Source: JAWWPY01 sp964412845 (lineage in GTDB: Bacteria; Actinomycetota; Actinomycetes; Streptosporangiales; Streptosporangiaceae). Taken from it: DNA of 20,916 nucleotides. Position 1 is the stretch's first letter, and the number at the start of each line of letters is the position of its first letter. The notes beneath the pieces are model-generated. The model did no database searches. It saw nothing but the letters and a program-made list of their open reading frames with translations, and was not told the DNA's origin. The stretch covers positions 1-20,916 of the forward strand of contig CAYPQM010000122.1 of assembly GCA_964412845.1 (NCBI GenBank), read 5' to 3'. Made by a program: the position numbers and the translations under genes. Below, piece after piece: positions 7,616 to 15,714 of this stretch.

Positions 7616-9739
7616 ATGCGCCCAGCCCTGATCTCAACGTCCGCGCGAGCTGTCCGGCGCGGCCCAGCGACTCTCTCCGCGCTGCTGGCGGCCGGCGCCC
7701 TGGCGGCGGCGCCGCTCGCGGCGGCCGGGCCGGCCGCGGCCGCCAGGCAGGCCGCCGCCGCGGCATCCGGCACGGTCAACGTGAGCGTCAACGCCAACGA
7801 GGGCCTGGGCACGATCCCCGCCACCGGCTACGGGCTCAACTCCGCCGTCTTGGACAGCCAGATGAACGTCCCGCAGGTGCAAGGGCTGCTTCAGCAGGCC
7901 GGCGTCGAGATGCTCCGCTACCCGGGCGGCTCCTACGGCGACATCTACCACTGGCAGGACAACACCGCACCGGGCGGCTATGTGGCGCCCGGGACCAACT
8001 TCGACTCGTTCATGGGCACCGTGGCGAAGATCGGCGCGCAGCCGATGCTCATCGCGAACTACGGGACCGGAACTCCGCAGGAAGCCGCGGCCTGGGTGCA
8101 GTACGCCAACATCACCAAGGGGTACGGCGCCAAGTACTGGGAGATCGGCAACGAGCTCTACGGCAACGGTTACTACGGCGCCGACTGGGAAGCTGACACC
8201 CATGCCAGCAAGAGCCCGGCCACGTACGCCAGCAACGTGCTGCAGTACGCGAGTGCGATGAAGGCGGTCGACCCGTCCATCAAGATCGGTGCCGTGCTGA
8301 CCCTACCGGGCAACTGGCCGGACAGCGTGGTCGGCTCAGGCGACAACGGGGACTGGAACAAGATCGTCCTGTCGGCCGCCGGATCAGCGATCGACTTCGT
8401 GATCGTGCACTGGTACCCGAGCGCCGCCGACCCGGCCAGCATGCTCACCGAACCCGCGCAGGTCTCTGGCGAGCTGGCCCAGCTCCGCCAGGAGATCAAC
8501 CAGTACGCCGGGCCCAACGGGCCGAAAATCCAGATCGCGATGACCGAGGTCAACTCCAACGTGGACGAGGACACCCAGCCGGACGCGCTGTTCGGCGCGG
8601 ACACCTACCTGACCGCGCTGGAGAACGGGGTGTTCACCGTGGACTGGTGGGACACCCACAACGGGCCCGGCGCGATCAGTACCGCGCCTGACGGCGCCAC
8701 CGACTACAACGACTACGGCGTGCTGTCCAGCGGCACCTGCGTCGGCAGCACCTGCGAGCCGGCCCTGAACACACCGTTCCCGACCTACTACGCGCTGTCG
8801 ATGCTCAGCAAGCTCGGATTGCCCGGTGACACGATGGTGCGCGCGGGCACCGACCAGCAGCTCGTCGCCGCGCACGCGGTGCGCAACGCCGACGGCGACC
8901 TCAGCGTCATGCTCGTCAACAAGGACCCGGCCAACTCCTACCAGGTCAGCCTGCACTATGCCGGCTTCACGCCAGCCGCCGCGACGCCCACCGTGTACAG
9001 CTACGGCGACGAGGCGTCGTCCATCACGTCGGCCGCGCAGGGTTCCGCGTCCAGCCAGGTGATCCCGCCGTACTCGATCGAGACCGTGGTGCTGGCACCG
9101 CAGGCCGGCTCGCAGAGTGCGGTGTCCGCGCCCGGCGCGCCGTCGGCCAGCAACGTCACGGACACCCAGGCGACGATCTCGTGGACCCCCTCCACCGGCG
9201 GCCAGGTGGACCGGTACAACGTCTACCGGCAGTTCGGCACCAACAGCGAGCTGCTCGGCAGTTCCACGTCGGGCTCCTACACCGTCAGCAACCTGGTCCC
9301 GGGTACCTCGTACACGTTCAACGTGCTGGCCAGTGACCAGAAGGGTGACCTGTCGCTGCCCTCCGCGCCGGTCACCTTTACCACCGGCACGCCCGCCGCC
9401 AGCAACTGTGCGGTGAGCTACGACGTGAGCCAGGGCTGGGGCAACGGGTACGTGGCCAACATCGCCGTCACCGACACCGGGCCCAACCCGGTGGACGGCT
9501 GGACCCTGGCCTTCACCTTCCCGGCCGCCTCGGAGTCGGTCAGCTCGGGCTGGAACGGCAACTGGTCCGAGACCGGCCAGCATGTGCAGGTGACCAACCT
9601 GGACTGGAACGGCACACTGGCGGCCAACAGCGGCAATTCGGTGGACATCGGCTTTGTCGGCGCCAACAACGGCGCCTACCCCTCGCCCGCCTCCTTCACC
9701 CTCAACGGCACGGTGTGCAGCACCACCTACTCGTCCTGA
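7616..9739 (+). CDS. secreted clan GH-A glycoside hydrolase with FnIII and CBM2 domains
   Basis: 707 residues from the ATG at 7616, which has GAGGAG five bases upstream. A signal peptide is clear: an Arg-bearing N-terminus, a hydrophobic Ala/Leu core and an AAGPAAAARQAAAAASG cleavage region at about 37-52. The catalytic domain (about 53-500) carries YWEIGNEL with E180 as likely acid/base and AMTEVNSN with E311 as likely nucleophile, a spacing typical of retaining clan GH-A enzymes. Overall it resembles arabinofuranosidase/GH39-GH51-like proteins; the exact family and substrate are uncertain. A fibronectin type III module follows (about 505-590), then a C-terminal CBM2 module (about 598-702) bounded by Cys residues and rich in Trp (WGNGY, WNGNW, LDWNG), which usually binds cellulose or xylan. 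Inferred role: extracellular attack on plant cell-wall polysaccharide. No pathway link to its neighbours is apparent. Confidence 0.88.
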   Translation: MRPALISTSARAVRRGPATLSALLAAGALAAAPLAAAGPAAAARQAAAAASGTVNVSVNANEGLGTIPATGYGLNSAVLDSQMNVPQVQGLLQQAGVEMLRYPGGSYGDIYHWQDNTAPGGYVAPGTNFDSFMGTVAKIGAQPMLIANYGTGTPQEAAAWVQYANITKGYGAKYWEIGNELYGNGYYGADWEADTHASKSPATYASNVLQYASAMKAVDPSIKIGAVLTLPGNWPDSVVGSGDNGDWNKIVLSAAGSAIDFVIVHWYPSAADPASMLTEPAQVSGELAQLRQEINQYAGPNGPKIQIAMTEVNSNVDEDTQPDALFGADTYLTALENGVFTVDWWDTHNGPGAISTAPDGATDYNDYGVLSSGTCVGSTCEPALNTPFPTYYALSMLSKLGLPGDTMVRAGTDQQLVAAHAVRNADGDLSVMLVNKDPANSYQVSLHYAGFTPAAATPTVYSYGDEASSITSAAQGSASSQVIPPYSIETVVLAPQAGSQSAVSAPGAPSASNVTDTQATISWTPSTGGQVDRYNVYRQFGTNSELLGSSTSGSYTVSNLVPGTSYTFNVLASDQKGDLSLPSAPVTFTTGTPAASNCAVSYDVSQGWGNGYVANIAVTDTGPNPVDGWTLAFTFPAASESVSSGWNGNWSETGQHVQVTNLDWNGTLAANSGNSVDIGFVGANNGAYPSPASFTLNGTVCSTTYSS

Positions 9740-9776
9740 CTCCGACGCTCCGGACTCACCTGCGCCGGGAGGGCCG

Positions 9777-9792
9777 CCAGCGCGGCCGCTGG
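9777..9792 (+). terminator. short hairpin between glycosidase and helicase genes
   Basis: CCAGCG and CGCTGG pair around a CGGC loop. There is no T-run, and the hairpin ends 15 bases before the helicase GTG, so it may be a weak terminator or a leader structure. Confidence 0.22.
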
Positions 9793-9807
9793 TAGCCTCT
9801 CGGCCTT

Positions 9808-11565
9808 GTGAGTGCTCCCGCGACAGCGACCGATGATGACGGCAGCCGCCGCGAAGGTTCCGTGCGGCCTGATCTGGTTTTGGCTTTGCGGAGCTGGCAG
9901 AAGGAAGCCTACGAGGAGTACTTCCGGCTGCCCCGGCGCGACTTCCTGCTGGTCGCCACGCCGGGAGCCGGGAAGACCGCTTACGCCCTGACCATCGCGG
10001 CCGAACTGCTGGGCCGCCGCGAGATCACCGCGGTCACCGTCGTCACGCCGACGGAGCATCTGAAGCACCAGTGGTCGCAGGCGGCGCACGGCCTTGGCAT
10101 CCCGCTGGACTCCGCCTACCGCAACGCGCAGGGCCGGGCCTCGGCCGACTACACCGGGGTGGCGGTGACGTACGCGCAGGTGGCCGCGCACCCGGCGCTG
10201 CACCGGGCCCGCACGCTGAACAAGCGCACGTTGGTGATCTTCGATGAGATCCATCACGCAGGCGACGCGCTGTCCTGGGGCGACGCGATCAGGGAGGCGT
10301 TCGAGCCGGCCAGGCGGCGGCTGGGGCTGACCGGAACCCCCTTTCGCAGCGACGCCAACCCGATCCCGTTCGTCAGCTACATCGAGGACGCCGACGGCAG
10401 CAGGCGCAGCTCATCCGACTACGTCTACGGGTACGGCCCGGCCCTCGACGACGGCGTCGTCCGGCCAGTGATCTTTCTCGCCTATTCCGGCGAGATGCGC
10501 TGGCGGACCCGGGCCGGTGACGAGATCACCGGCACCCTGGGCGCCCCGATGACCTCCGAGCAGCTCGCGCAGGCCTGGCGGACCGCGCTTGACCCCGAGG
10601 GGGAATGGGTGGCGCGGGTCCTGGAGGCAGCGGACCGGCGGCTCACCGAGATGCGCCGTGGCATGCCGGACGCGGCCGGCCTGGTGATCGCCGGGGATCA
10701 CGCGGACGCGCGCGCGTACGCTGCACTGCTGCGCCGTCTGACCGGGACCCGCCCGGTGGTCGTGCTCTCCGACGATCCCTCGGCCAGCAGGAAGATCGCC
10801 GCGTTCGCGGGGTCGCAGGACCGGTGGATGGTCGCCGTCCGGATGGTCTCGGAGGGCGTGGACATCCCCCGGCTGGCCGTCGGCGTCTACGCGACGAGCG
10901 TGGGCACGGCCCTGTACTTCGCGCAGGCGGTCGGCCGGTTTGTCCGGGTGCGGCAGCGCGGGGAGACCGCCTCGGTGTTCCTGCCGTCCATTCCCGTCCT
11001 GCTCGGCTACGCCGCCGAACTGGAAGCCGAACGCGACCATGTGCTGCACCGCAAGGATGATGACGCCGAAGAGCGTGAACTCGCCGAGGCACAGCGTCAG
11101 CGGGACACCCCGGACCAGCTGGGCGAGGCGGCGTTCACGGCGTTGCAGGCATCGGCGCACTTCGACCGGGTGCTGTACGACGGGGGCGAGTTCGGCACGT
11201 CGGCGGAGGAGGACGCGTTCCTGGGCCTGCCGGGACTGCTCGACCCGGAGCAGGTCAAGCTGCTGCTGCGGACCCGCCAGACCGGCCAGGCCGGGGTGGG
11301 CCGGGCCAGGAAGCGGCCCGGCCAGCCCGGCACCGAGCCGCCGGCCCCCCGGGCGCCCGTGGCCACCCGGGAGAGCCTCGCTGCCCTGCGCAAGGAACTG
11401 AACGGGCTCATCGGGGCCTGGCACCACCGGACCGGCCAGCCACACGGGGTGATCCACGCCGAGTTGCGCCGCGCCTGCGGCGGCCCCCCGCTGCCGCAGG
11501 CCACCGGGGAGCAGATCCGGGCCCGGATCGAGACGGTCCGCCGCTGGGCATCCGGCGGCCGTTAG
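9808..11565 (+). CDS. SF2 DEAD/DEAH-box helicase (ResIII-type)
   Basis: 585 residues from a GTG start. Superfamily 2 motifs appear in order: RSWQKEAYEEY (Q-like, 28-38), Walker A ATPGAGKT (50-57), Walker B/DExH-type DEIHH (146-150), LTGTPFRSD (motif III), then in the second RecA-like domain MVSEGVDIPRL (motif V) and QAVGRFVR (373-380, motif VI). The C-terminal 150 residues are charged and Pro/Gly-rich with no nuclease motif that I recognise. It is an ATP-dependent nucleic-acid translocase or helicase of the type III restriction-subunit/XPB-like kind. No methylase or nuclease partner adjoins it, so a restriction or defence role is not supported. The likely stand-alone role is DNA repair or RNA metabolism; the substrate is unknown. 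Confidence 0.85.
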   Translation: MSAPATATDDDGSRREGSVRPDLVLALRSWQKEAYEEYFRLPRRDFLLVATPGAGKTAYALTIAAELLGRREITAVTVVTPTEHLKHQWSQAAHGLGIPLDSAYRNAQGRASADYTGVAVTYAQVAAHPALHRARTLNKRTLVIFDEIHHAGDALSWGDAIREAFEPARRRLGLTGTPFRSDANPIPFVSYIEDADGSRRSSSDYVYGYGPALDDGVVRPVIFLAYSGEMRWRTRAGDEITGTLGAPMTSEQLAQAWRTALDPEGEWVARVLEAADRRLTEMRRGMPDAAGLVIAGDHADARAYAALLRRLTGTRPVVVLSDDPSASRKIAAFAGSQDRWMVAVRMVSEGVDIPRLAVGVYATSVGTALYFAQAVGRFVRVRQRGETASVFLPSIPVLLGYAAELEAERDHVLHRKDDDAEERELAEAQRQRDTPDQLGEAAFTALQASAHFDRVLYDGGEFGTSAEEDAFLGLPGLLDPEQVKLLLRTRQTGQAGVGRARKRPGQPGTEPPAPRAPVATRESLAALRKELNGLIGAWHHRTGQPHGVIHAELRRACGGPPLPQATGEQIRARIETVRRWASGGR

Positions 11566-11609
11566 ATTTGGGCCTGACAGCAGAGGCGACCGCGACCGCG
11601 AGGTGTCCC

Positions 11610-12422
11610 ATGACCGAGGATCTGCCCCCCGCCGACCAGCAGCCGTTAACCGACATTGACACGACGGTGCCGCACTCAGCCCGGATCTGGAACTACTGGC
11701 TGGGCGGGCGTGACAACTACGAGGTCGACCGGATCGCCGGTGACCAGTACAAGGAAATCTTCCCGGGGATCGTCGATGTCGCGCGCAACTCGCGCTATTT
11801 CCTGGTCCGGGTGGTTCGCTACCTGGCCGGCGAGGCCGACGTCCGCCAGTTCCTGGACATCGGGACCGGCCTGCCGACGGTCGACAACACGCACGAAGTC
11901 GCCCAGCGGGCCGCCCCGCCGTGCCGGATCGTCTACGTGGACAACGACCCCCTCGTCCTCGCGCACGCCCGCGCCCTGCTCACCAGCACTCCTGAGGGCG
12001 CCTGTGACTACGTCAACGCTGACTTGTCCGACCCGCCCGCGGTCCTGTCCGCCGCCGCCACGATGCTGGACTTCAGCCAGCCCATCGCCCTCATGCTGAT
12101 GGGGATCATGGGTCACAGCCCGGACGAGCAGGCCTACCCGATCGTGCGCCGGCTGCTGGACGGCCTGCCGTCCGGCAGCTACCTGGCGCTCTACGACGGT
12201 GCCGATGTCAACGACGCCTTCAACGAGGCCCAGCGAGGCTACAACGCGAGCGGCGCGGTCCCCTACTACCTGCGCAGCCCGGACCGGATCGGCCAGTTCT
12301 TCGACGGCCTGGACCTGGTCGAGCCCGGCGTGGTGCCCGTGCCGCAGTGGCGGCCCGATCTCAGCCCGCTCGGAGCGGCAGCGAACGTGTACGCGTACGG
12401 CGGGGCCGGCCGCAAGCGCTGA
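11610..12422 (+). CDS. SAV2177/DUF574-family SAM-dependent methyltransferase
   Basis: 270 residues. HSARIWNYWLGGRDNYEVDR at about 22-41 is the family signature, followed by FLDIGTGLPT (motif I, D83-G87), YVDNDPLVLAHARALL (motif II acidic residue) and ALYDGADVNDAF. The family (Methyltransf_19) is expanded in actinomycetes and its substrates are mostly unknown. I chose the ATG at 11610 because GAGGTG lies just upstream; an in-frame TTG at 11568 would add 14 residues with no family similarity. It begins 44 bp after the helicase stop codon and may be co-transcribed with it. Confidence 0.9.
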   Translation: MTEDLPPADQQPLTDIDTTVPHSARIWNYWLGGRDNYEVDRIAGDQYKEIFPGIVDVARNSRYFLVRVVRYLAGEADVRQFLDIGTGLPTVDNTHEVAQRAAPPCRIVYVDNDPLVLAHARALLTSTPEGACDYVNADLSDPPAVLSAAATMLDFSQPIALMLMGIMGHSPDEQAYPIVRRLLDGLPSGSYLALYDGADVNDAFNEAQRGYNASGAVPYYLRSPDRIGQFFDGLDLVEPGVVPVPQWRPDLSPLGAAANVYAYGGAGRKR

Positions 12423-12817
12423 TCCGGCCGGGACTGGCGCTCCCCGCGCTGGAGCGCCACGCGGCCGCTGAGCCGCCCGCCGGGCCGCGACGACCTGCTG
12501 CGCATGCTCGCCGCCTGAGTCATTCAGGCGGCGGCCTGCCGCCATTTTCCCTGCTGATCCGTGATGTCGTCGCACGGTGCTAAAAATGTGAAGCACGGCC
12601 ATTTGCTGACTATTCGCCAGAAAGGCCGCTGCCCACCTCGGCCGCCATCCAGGCCAGGGGCCGTTGACAGCGGTGATCGCCGGTTGCACGGTGAAGCCGG
12701 TGCGGACACCGGGCAGCGGCCGGCCGGCGACGATCGCCTGGCGTTCGGATCATTTCTTCTGGTCACACCGGCTGTCCGGCACTATGTCCGGCCCGGCAAC
12801 GCACAAGGAGCGGAGCA
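12423..12817. other. 395-bp spacer before the DUF3050 gene
   Basis: Apart from the terminator-like hairpin at 12527-12548 and an AAGGAG ribosome binding site at its right end, I see no gene. A TTGACA at 12664-12669 lacks a good -10 partner, and CACTAT (12780-12785) is a weak -10 candidate for the gene that follows. Confidence 0.6.
12527..12548 (+). terminator. rho-independent-like terminator after the methyltransferase
   Basis: GGCGGC and GCCGCC form a six-pair GC stem with a five-base loop, followed directly by ATTTTCC. It lies about 105 bases after the upstream stop codon and separates the helicase/methyltransferase unit from the biosynthetic cluster. Confidence 0.45.
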
Positions 12818-13657
12818 ATGTCGCGTTACGACTGGGGCCAGACTCACCCAGGCATCGAGCGGCTGGAGAAGGCGGTGGACCCGGCGCGCAGCCGGGTCGT
12901 CAGCCATCCCCTGTACCAGAACCTCGACAGCCTGGATGCAGTCGTCACGTTCATGGAGCACCACGTGTTCGCGGTCTGGGACTTCATGTCGCTGCTGAAA
13001 TCCCTGCAGCGCAACCTGACGTGCGTTCAGGTCCCGTGGGTGCCGACCGCGCACCCCGGAAGCCGCCGGCTGATCAACGACATCGTGCTGGTCGAGGAGA
13101 GCGACGAACTCGGCAGCGGGTTTATCAGCCACTTCGAGCTCTACCTGCAAGGCATGGCCCAGGCCGGCGCCGACACCCGCGCCATCAACTCCTTAGTCAG
13201 CCTGCTCCGGGCCGGCCAGCCGGTGCAGCCGGCTCTGGCCGGGGCCGGGGTCCCGGCCCCGGCCACCGAGTTCGTCAGCGCCACCTGGGGACTCATCGAG
13301 AACGCCCCGGTGCACTGCCAGGCCGCGGCGTTCGCGTTCGGCCGCGAGGATCTCATCCCCGACATGTTCGACCAGGTCGTCGCCGTCAACCGGGAGCAGG
13401 GCAACCGGCTGGGCACGTTCCTCGACTACCTGGACCGGCACATTGAGGTGGACAGCGAGGAGCACACCCCGATGGCCATGCAGATGCTCGCGGACCTGTG
13501 CGCGGAGGATGACGGCAAGTGGCGGCAGTGCGAAGACACCGTCATCGCGGCGCTTGAAGCGCGGGTGCGGCTGTGGGACGACATCCACGCCGCCATCCAG
13601 GGACGGCGCGCGGCCAGCCAGGGAAGCACCGGAGACGCCGGCGGCCGGTCCCGCTAG
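12818..13657 (+). CDS. DUF3050 heme-oxygenase-fold protein, candidate diiron oxidase
   Basis: 279 residues, ATG with AAGGAG/GGAG upstream. The DUF3050 hallmarks are plain: HPLYQNL (30-36), FMEHHVFAVWDFMSLLK (45-61), PWVP (73-76), NDIVLVEESDE (87-97) and SHFELYL (104-110). Near the C-terminus HIEVDSEEHTPMA (208-220) contains D212-x3-H216. Together with E47, H48/H49, E93/E94 and H105/E107 this gives enough carboxylates and histidines for the three-helix site of heme-oxygenase-like diiron oxidases. The family has no assigned reaction that I can name. Placement next to a ketosynthase, two other non-heme iron oxygenases and a carrier protein suggests oxidative tailoring; that is inference. It ends 181 bp before the ketosynthase start, so co-transcription is possible, though hairpins lie between. 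Confidence 0.85.
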   Translation: MSRYDWGQTHPGIERLEKAVDPARSRVVSHPLYQNLDSLDAVVTFMEHHVFAVWDFMSLLKSLQRNLTCVQVPWVPTAHPGSRRLINDIVLVEESDELGSGFISHFELYLQGMAQAGADTRAINSLVSLLRAGQPVQPALAGAGVPAPATEFVSATWGLIENAPVHCQAAAFAFGREDLIPDMFDQVVAVNREQGNRLGTFLDYLDRHIEVDSEEHTPMAMQMLADLCAEDDGKWRQCEDTVIAALEARVRLWDDIHAAIQGRRAASQGSTGDAGGRSR

Positions 13658-13662
13658 GGCGC

Positions 13663-13689
13663 GGACCTGAAATTTTCAGGAGCAGGTCC
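13663..13689 (+). promoter_or_regulatory. nested inverted repeats, candidate operator or hairpin switch
   Basis: The inner element CCTGAAA-T-TTTCAGG (13666-13680) is a near-perfect inverted repeat. The outer arms GGACCTG (13663-13669) and CAGGTCC (13683-13689) also pair, so the two structures share the CCTG bases and exclude each other as RNA. The core CTGAAATTTTCA (13667-13678) recurs in reverse complement at 20670-20681. It lies 6 bp after the DUF3050 stop codon and about 160 bp before the ketosynthase start, so it could equally be a terminator. Confidence 0.45.
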
Positions 13690-13745
13690 GGTCATGGTGA
13701 TCTTCCCGGGTCCGCCGAATGGCGCGGAGATCATCAGTCCATAAA

Positions 13746-13764
13746 CCAGCCGCCGCACGGCTGG
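13746..13764 (+). promoter_or_regulatory. hairpin in the ketosynthase leader
   Basis: CCAGCCG and CGGCTGG form a seven-pair stem around CCGCA, flanked by ATAAA and TAAA. There is no T-run, so an attenuator, an operator or mRNA-stability structure are alternatives to a terminator. Confidence 0.35.
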
Positions 13765-13838
13765 TAAATCCCGTAGATCCATTACTCAGCCAATTTCGGC
13801 TAACCATAACCCGTCTTCCCACGAGGAATGTCTGAGGC

Positions 13839-15130
13839 ATGCCTGACGCAGCAGCCCGTGCACCAGAGATGACGCCGTACCAGCCCGCCCCAGCCCNNNN
13901 NNNNNNNNNNNNNNNNNNNNNNNNNNNNNNNNNNNNNNNNNNNNNNNNNNNNNNNNNNNNNNNNNNNNNNNNNNNNNNNNNNNNNNNNNNNNNNNNCCCG
14001 CCCCAGCCCAGCCCGCCCGGCAGGTAGTCATCACCGGCCTGGGTGCCGTCACGGCGGCTGGCCGCGGCACCGGAGCGCTGCTCGGCCTGGTGCTGGCCGG
14101 CGAGCCGGCCTTCGCGCCCGTGACGAGGTTCGCCGTGCAGCGCTGCCGGGCCACGGTCGCCGCGGCGCTGCCGGGATCGCCCGTGCTGGCCGACGAACTG
14201 GCGGCCGTGATCGACGACGCCTGCGCCGCCGCGGCCATGGGCTGGGCCGATCGAAACGGCACGGGATTGCTGATGGCCCTGCACTCGGACGCCGCCGCGG
14301 CACGTGATCCACGCGCCCGCCAGGCGACCGGCAGCCTGGCGGGCGAGATGGCGCAGCGATGCGGCCTGGTCGGCCTGCTGCGGACCTACACGACGGCCTG
14401 CGTAGCCGCCAGCACGGCGACTGCGGACGCGGCCGCCATGATCGTCGCCGGCCAGGCGGACCGCGTCGTGGTGGCCGCGGGATATCTCGTCGATCAGGAC
14501 AGCTTCGCCGTCTTCGACGCCGGCCGGGCCCTGGCCGCGGACGGCCAGCTACGGCCGTTCAGCAAAGGCAGGCGGGGCATGCTGCTTGGTGACGGGCTGG
14601 CCGCGATCGTGCTGGAATCTGCGGCGATGGCCAGCCACCGGGGCGCGCCGCCGCTGGCCAGGCTGGCCGGCTGGGGCCGGGCCGGTGATGCCTACCATGT
14701 GTGCCAGCCGCGTCCCGACGGCACGGGGCTGGCCAGGGCGATCGAGAGTGCCTTGCGCCGGGCCCAGGTCGGCCGCGGGGAGGTCGGCTACGTCAACGCG
14801 AGCGGCTCCGGCACCGTGTTCGGCGACGCGGCCGAGTCCGCCGCGCTGCATCGCACATTCGGCCCGGCGGTGCGCAGCATCCCGGTCAGCTCGACGAAAT
14901 CCGTGCACGGCCACGCTCTGGAGGCCTCAGCGCTGCTCGAGCTCGTGGCCACCGTCCTCGCCCTGCGCAGCGGCCAGCTTCCGGTCAATGCCGGATTCCT
15001 GGCCCCTGATGACGAGTGTGACCTCGACCTGGTTCTCGGCACCGCCCGGCAGCGGCGGCCAGGTTACGCGCTGAGCCTGAACGCCGCGTTCGGCGGCGCC
15101 AATACGGCGCTCCTGGTCGGTGCTGCATGA
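13839..15130 (+). CDS. beta-ketoacyl synthase (KAS I/II type), interrupted by an assembly gap
   Basis: The start (MPDAAARAPEMTPYQPAPA) lies left of the 100-N gap. Right of it PAPAQPARQ leads into VVITGLGAVTAAGRG, the usual ketosynthase beginning. The body has TTACVAAS with the nucleophilic Cys at 14399-14401, FDAGRALAADG with RPFSKGRRGMLLGDG, and STKSVHGHALEAS with the second catalytic His at 14912-14914. The first His motif, normally AHGTGT, reads ASGSGT: Ser at 14801-14803 replaces His. A condensing role with altered decarboxylation, or a transfer role, is possible. The two halves are out of frame across 100 N, so the true gap length must be 2 mod 3 if this start is right. The Pro/Ala/Gln-rich N-terminal tag is unusual. 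The stop overlaps the next ATG by four bases. Confidence 0.82.
13897..13996. other. assembly gap (100 N) in ketosynthase N-terminus
   Basis: Exactly 100 N. The 13 bases before it and the 13 after it are the same (CCCGCCCCAGCCC), so the flanks may simply overlap, giving a short in-frame Pro-Ala-Gln stretch. An automated annotation would lose the true start of the ketosynthase here. Confidence 0.97.
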
Positions 15131-15714
15131 GCACCGTCCCCGCGTTCGACCTGGCCGTCCGCGATGACCCCGCCGGACTGGCCGTGCTGGCCCGCGCGCG
15201 GTGGCCTGGCCGCAGCGGCGAGGGCCTGCCGTCGATTCCCGGCTTCATCGTCTCCTCGTTCAGCCCGCTCGTGGCCGAACTGGCGGACCGCTGCCTGCGC
15301 CGGTACTTCGGGACCAGCCCGGCCGACCGCGGACGCGGCGAGCGCACCGCCGTGCTGCTGGCCAGCACCAGCGGGGACCTCGCCACCGCCGCCGCGGTCG
15401 CCGGGGCGGTGGACGCCGGACGCCGCGTCCCGCCGCTGCTCTTCTATCAATCCAACCCCAACGCCATCGTGGGCTATCTCACCGCGCGCTGGGGACTGGC
15501 CGGTCCGGTGGTGTGCACCAGCCCGGCAGCGGACGCGCTCGGCGATGCGCTGCGGCTCGCCGTCTTGCTCATCGGGGATGGCGACGCGGACGCGGTGCTG
15601 GTCATCGTGGCTGAGCAGGGCACGCCCGGCGCGGGATCCGACCGTGGCACCGCGATGCTGGTGGGCCCGAAATCCTGGCCGCCGGCGCCGACTCGTCAGG
15701 AGGGTGACGAATGA
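15127..15714 (+). CDS. half-length ketosynthase-like (chain-length-factor-like) protein
   Basis: 195 residues. It begins in an ATGA overlap with the ketosynthase and ends in an ATGA overlap with the dioxygenase gene, so the three are translationally coupled. The region SIPGFIVSSFSPLVAELADRC, then RTAVLLASTSGDLATAAAVA and LLFYQSNPNAIVGYL, followed by GPVVCTSPAADALGDALRLA, resembles the N-terminal half of ketosynthases and the short Ketoacyl-synt_2 proteins found with aryl-polyene-type synthases. C130 might align with the nucleophile, but surrounding residues differ. The whole C-terminal half, where both catalytic His residues would be, is absent, with no sign of a frameshift. The likely role is an inactive partner subunit of the preceding ketosynthase. 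A degenerate remnant is less likely given the tight spacing. Confidence 0.68.
   Translation: MSTVPAFDLAVRDDPAGLAVLARARWPGRSGEGLPSIPGFIVSSFSPLVAELADRCLRRYFGTSPADRGRGERTAVLLASTSGDLATAAAVAGAVDAGRRVPPLLFYQSNPNAIVGYLTARWGLAGPVVCTSPAADALGDALRLAVLLIGDGDADAVLVIVAEQGTPGAGSDRGTAMLVGPKSWPPAPTRQEGDE

Noticed and set aside
8384..9583. 399-codon minus-strand frame under the glycosidase
   Set aside because: High-GC shadow of a gene with a signal peptide, catalytic residues, FnIII and CBM2 modules; composition is Arg/Gly/Val-rich without motifs.
10411..11457. 348-codon minus-strand frame under the helicase
   Set aside because: Overlaps conserved helicase motifs on the plus strand and shows no recognisable family.
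9808..12422. Helicase plus methyltransferase as a restriction-modification or BREX/DISARM-like system
   Set aside because: The methyltransferase belongs to the SAV2177 small-molecule-type family without DNA-methylase catalytic motifs, and no nuclease or other defence partner is present.
11676..12689. 337-codon minus-strand frame spanning the SAV2177-type methyltransferase
   Set aside because: The plus-strand protein has the family signature and a good ribosome site; this frame also runs over the terminator-like hairpin.
12561..12998. Open frame starting in the spacer and running into the DUF3050 gene
   Set aside because: It is out of frame with DUF3050, lacks a ribosome site and has no family features.
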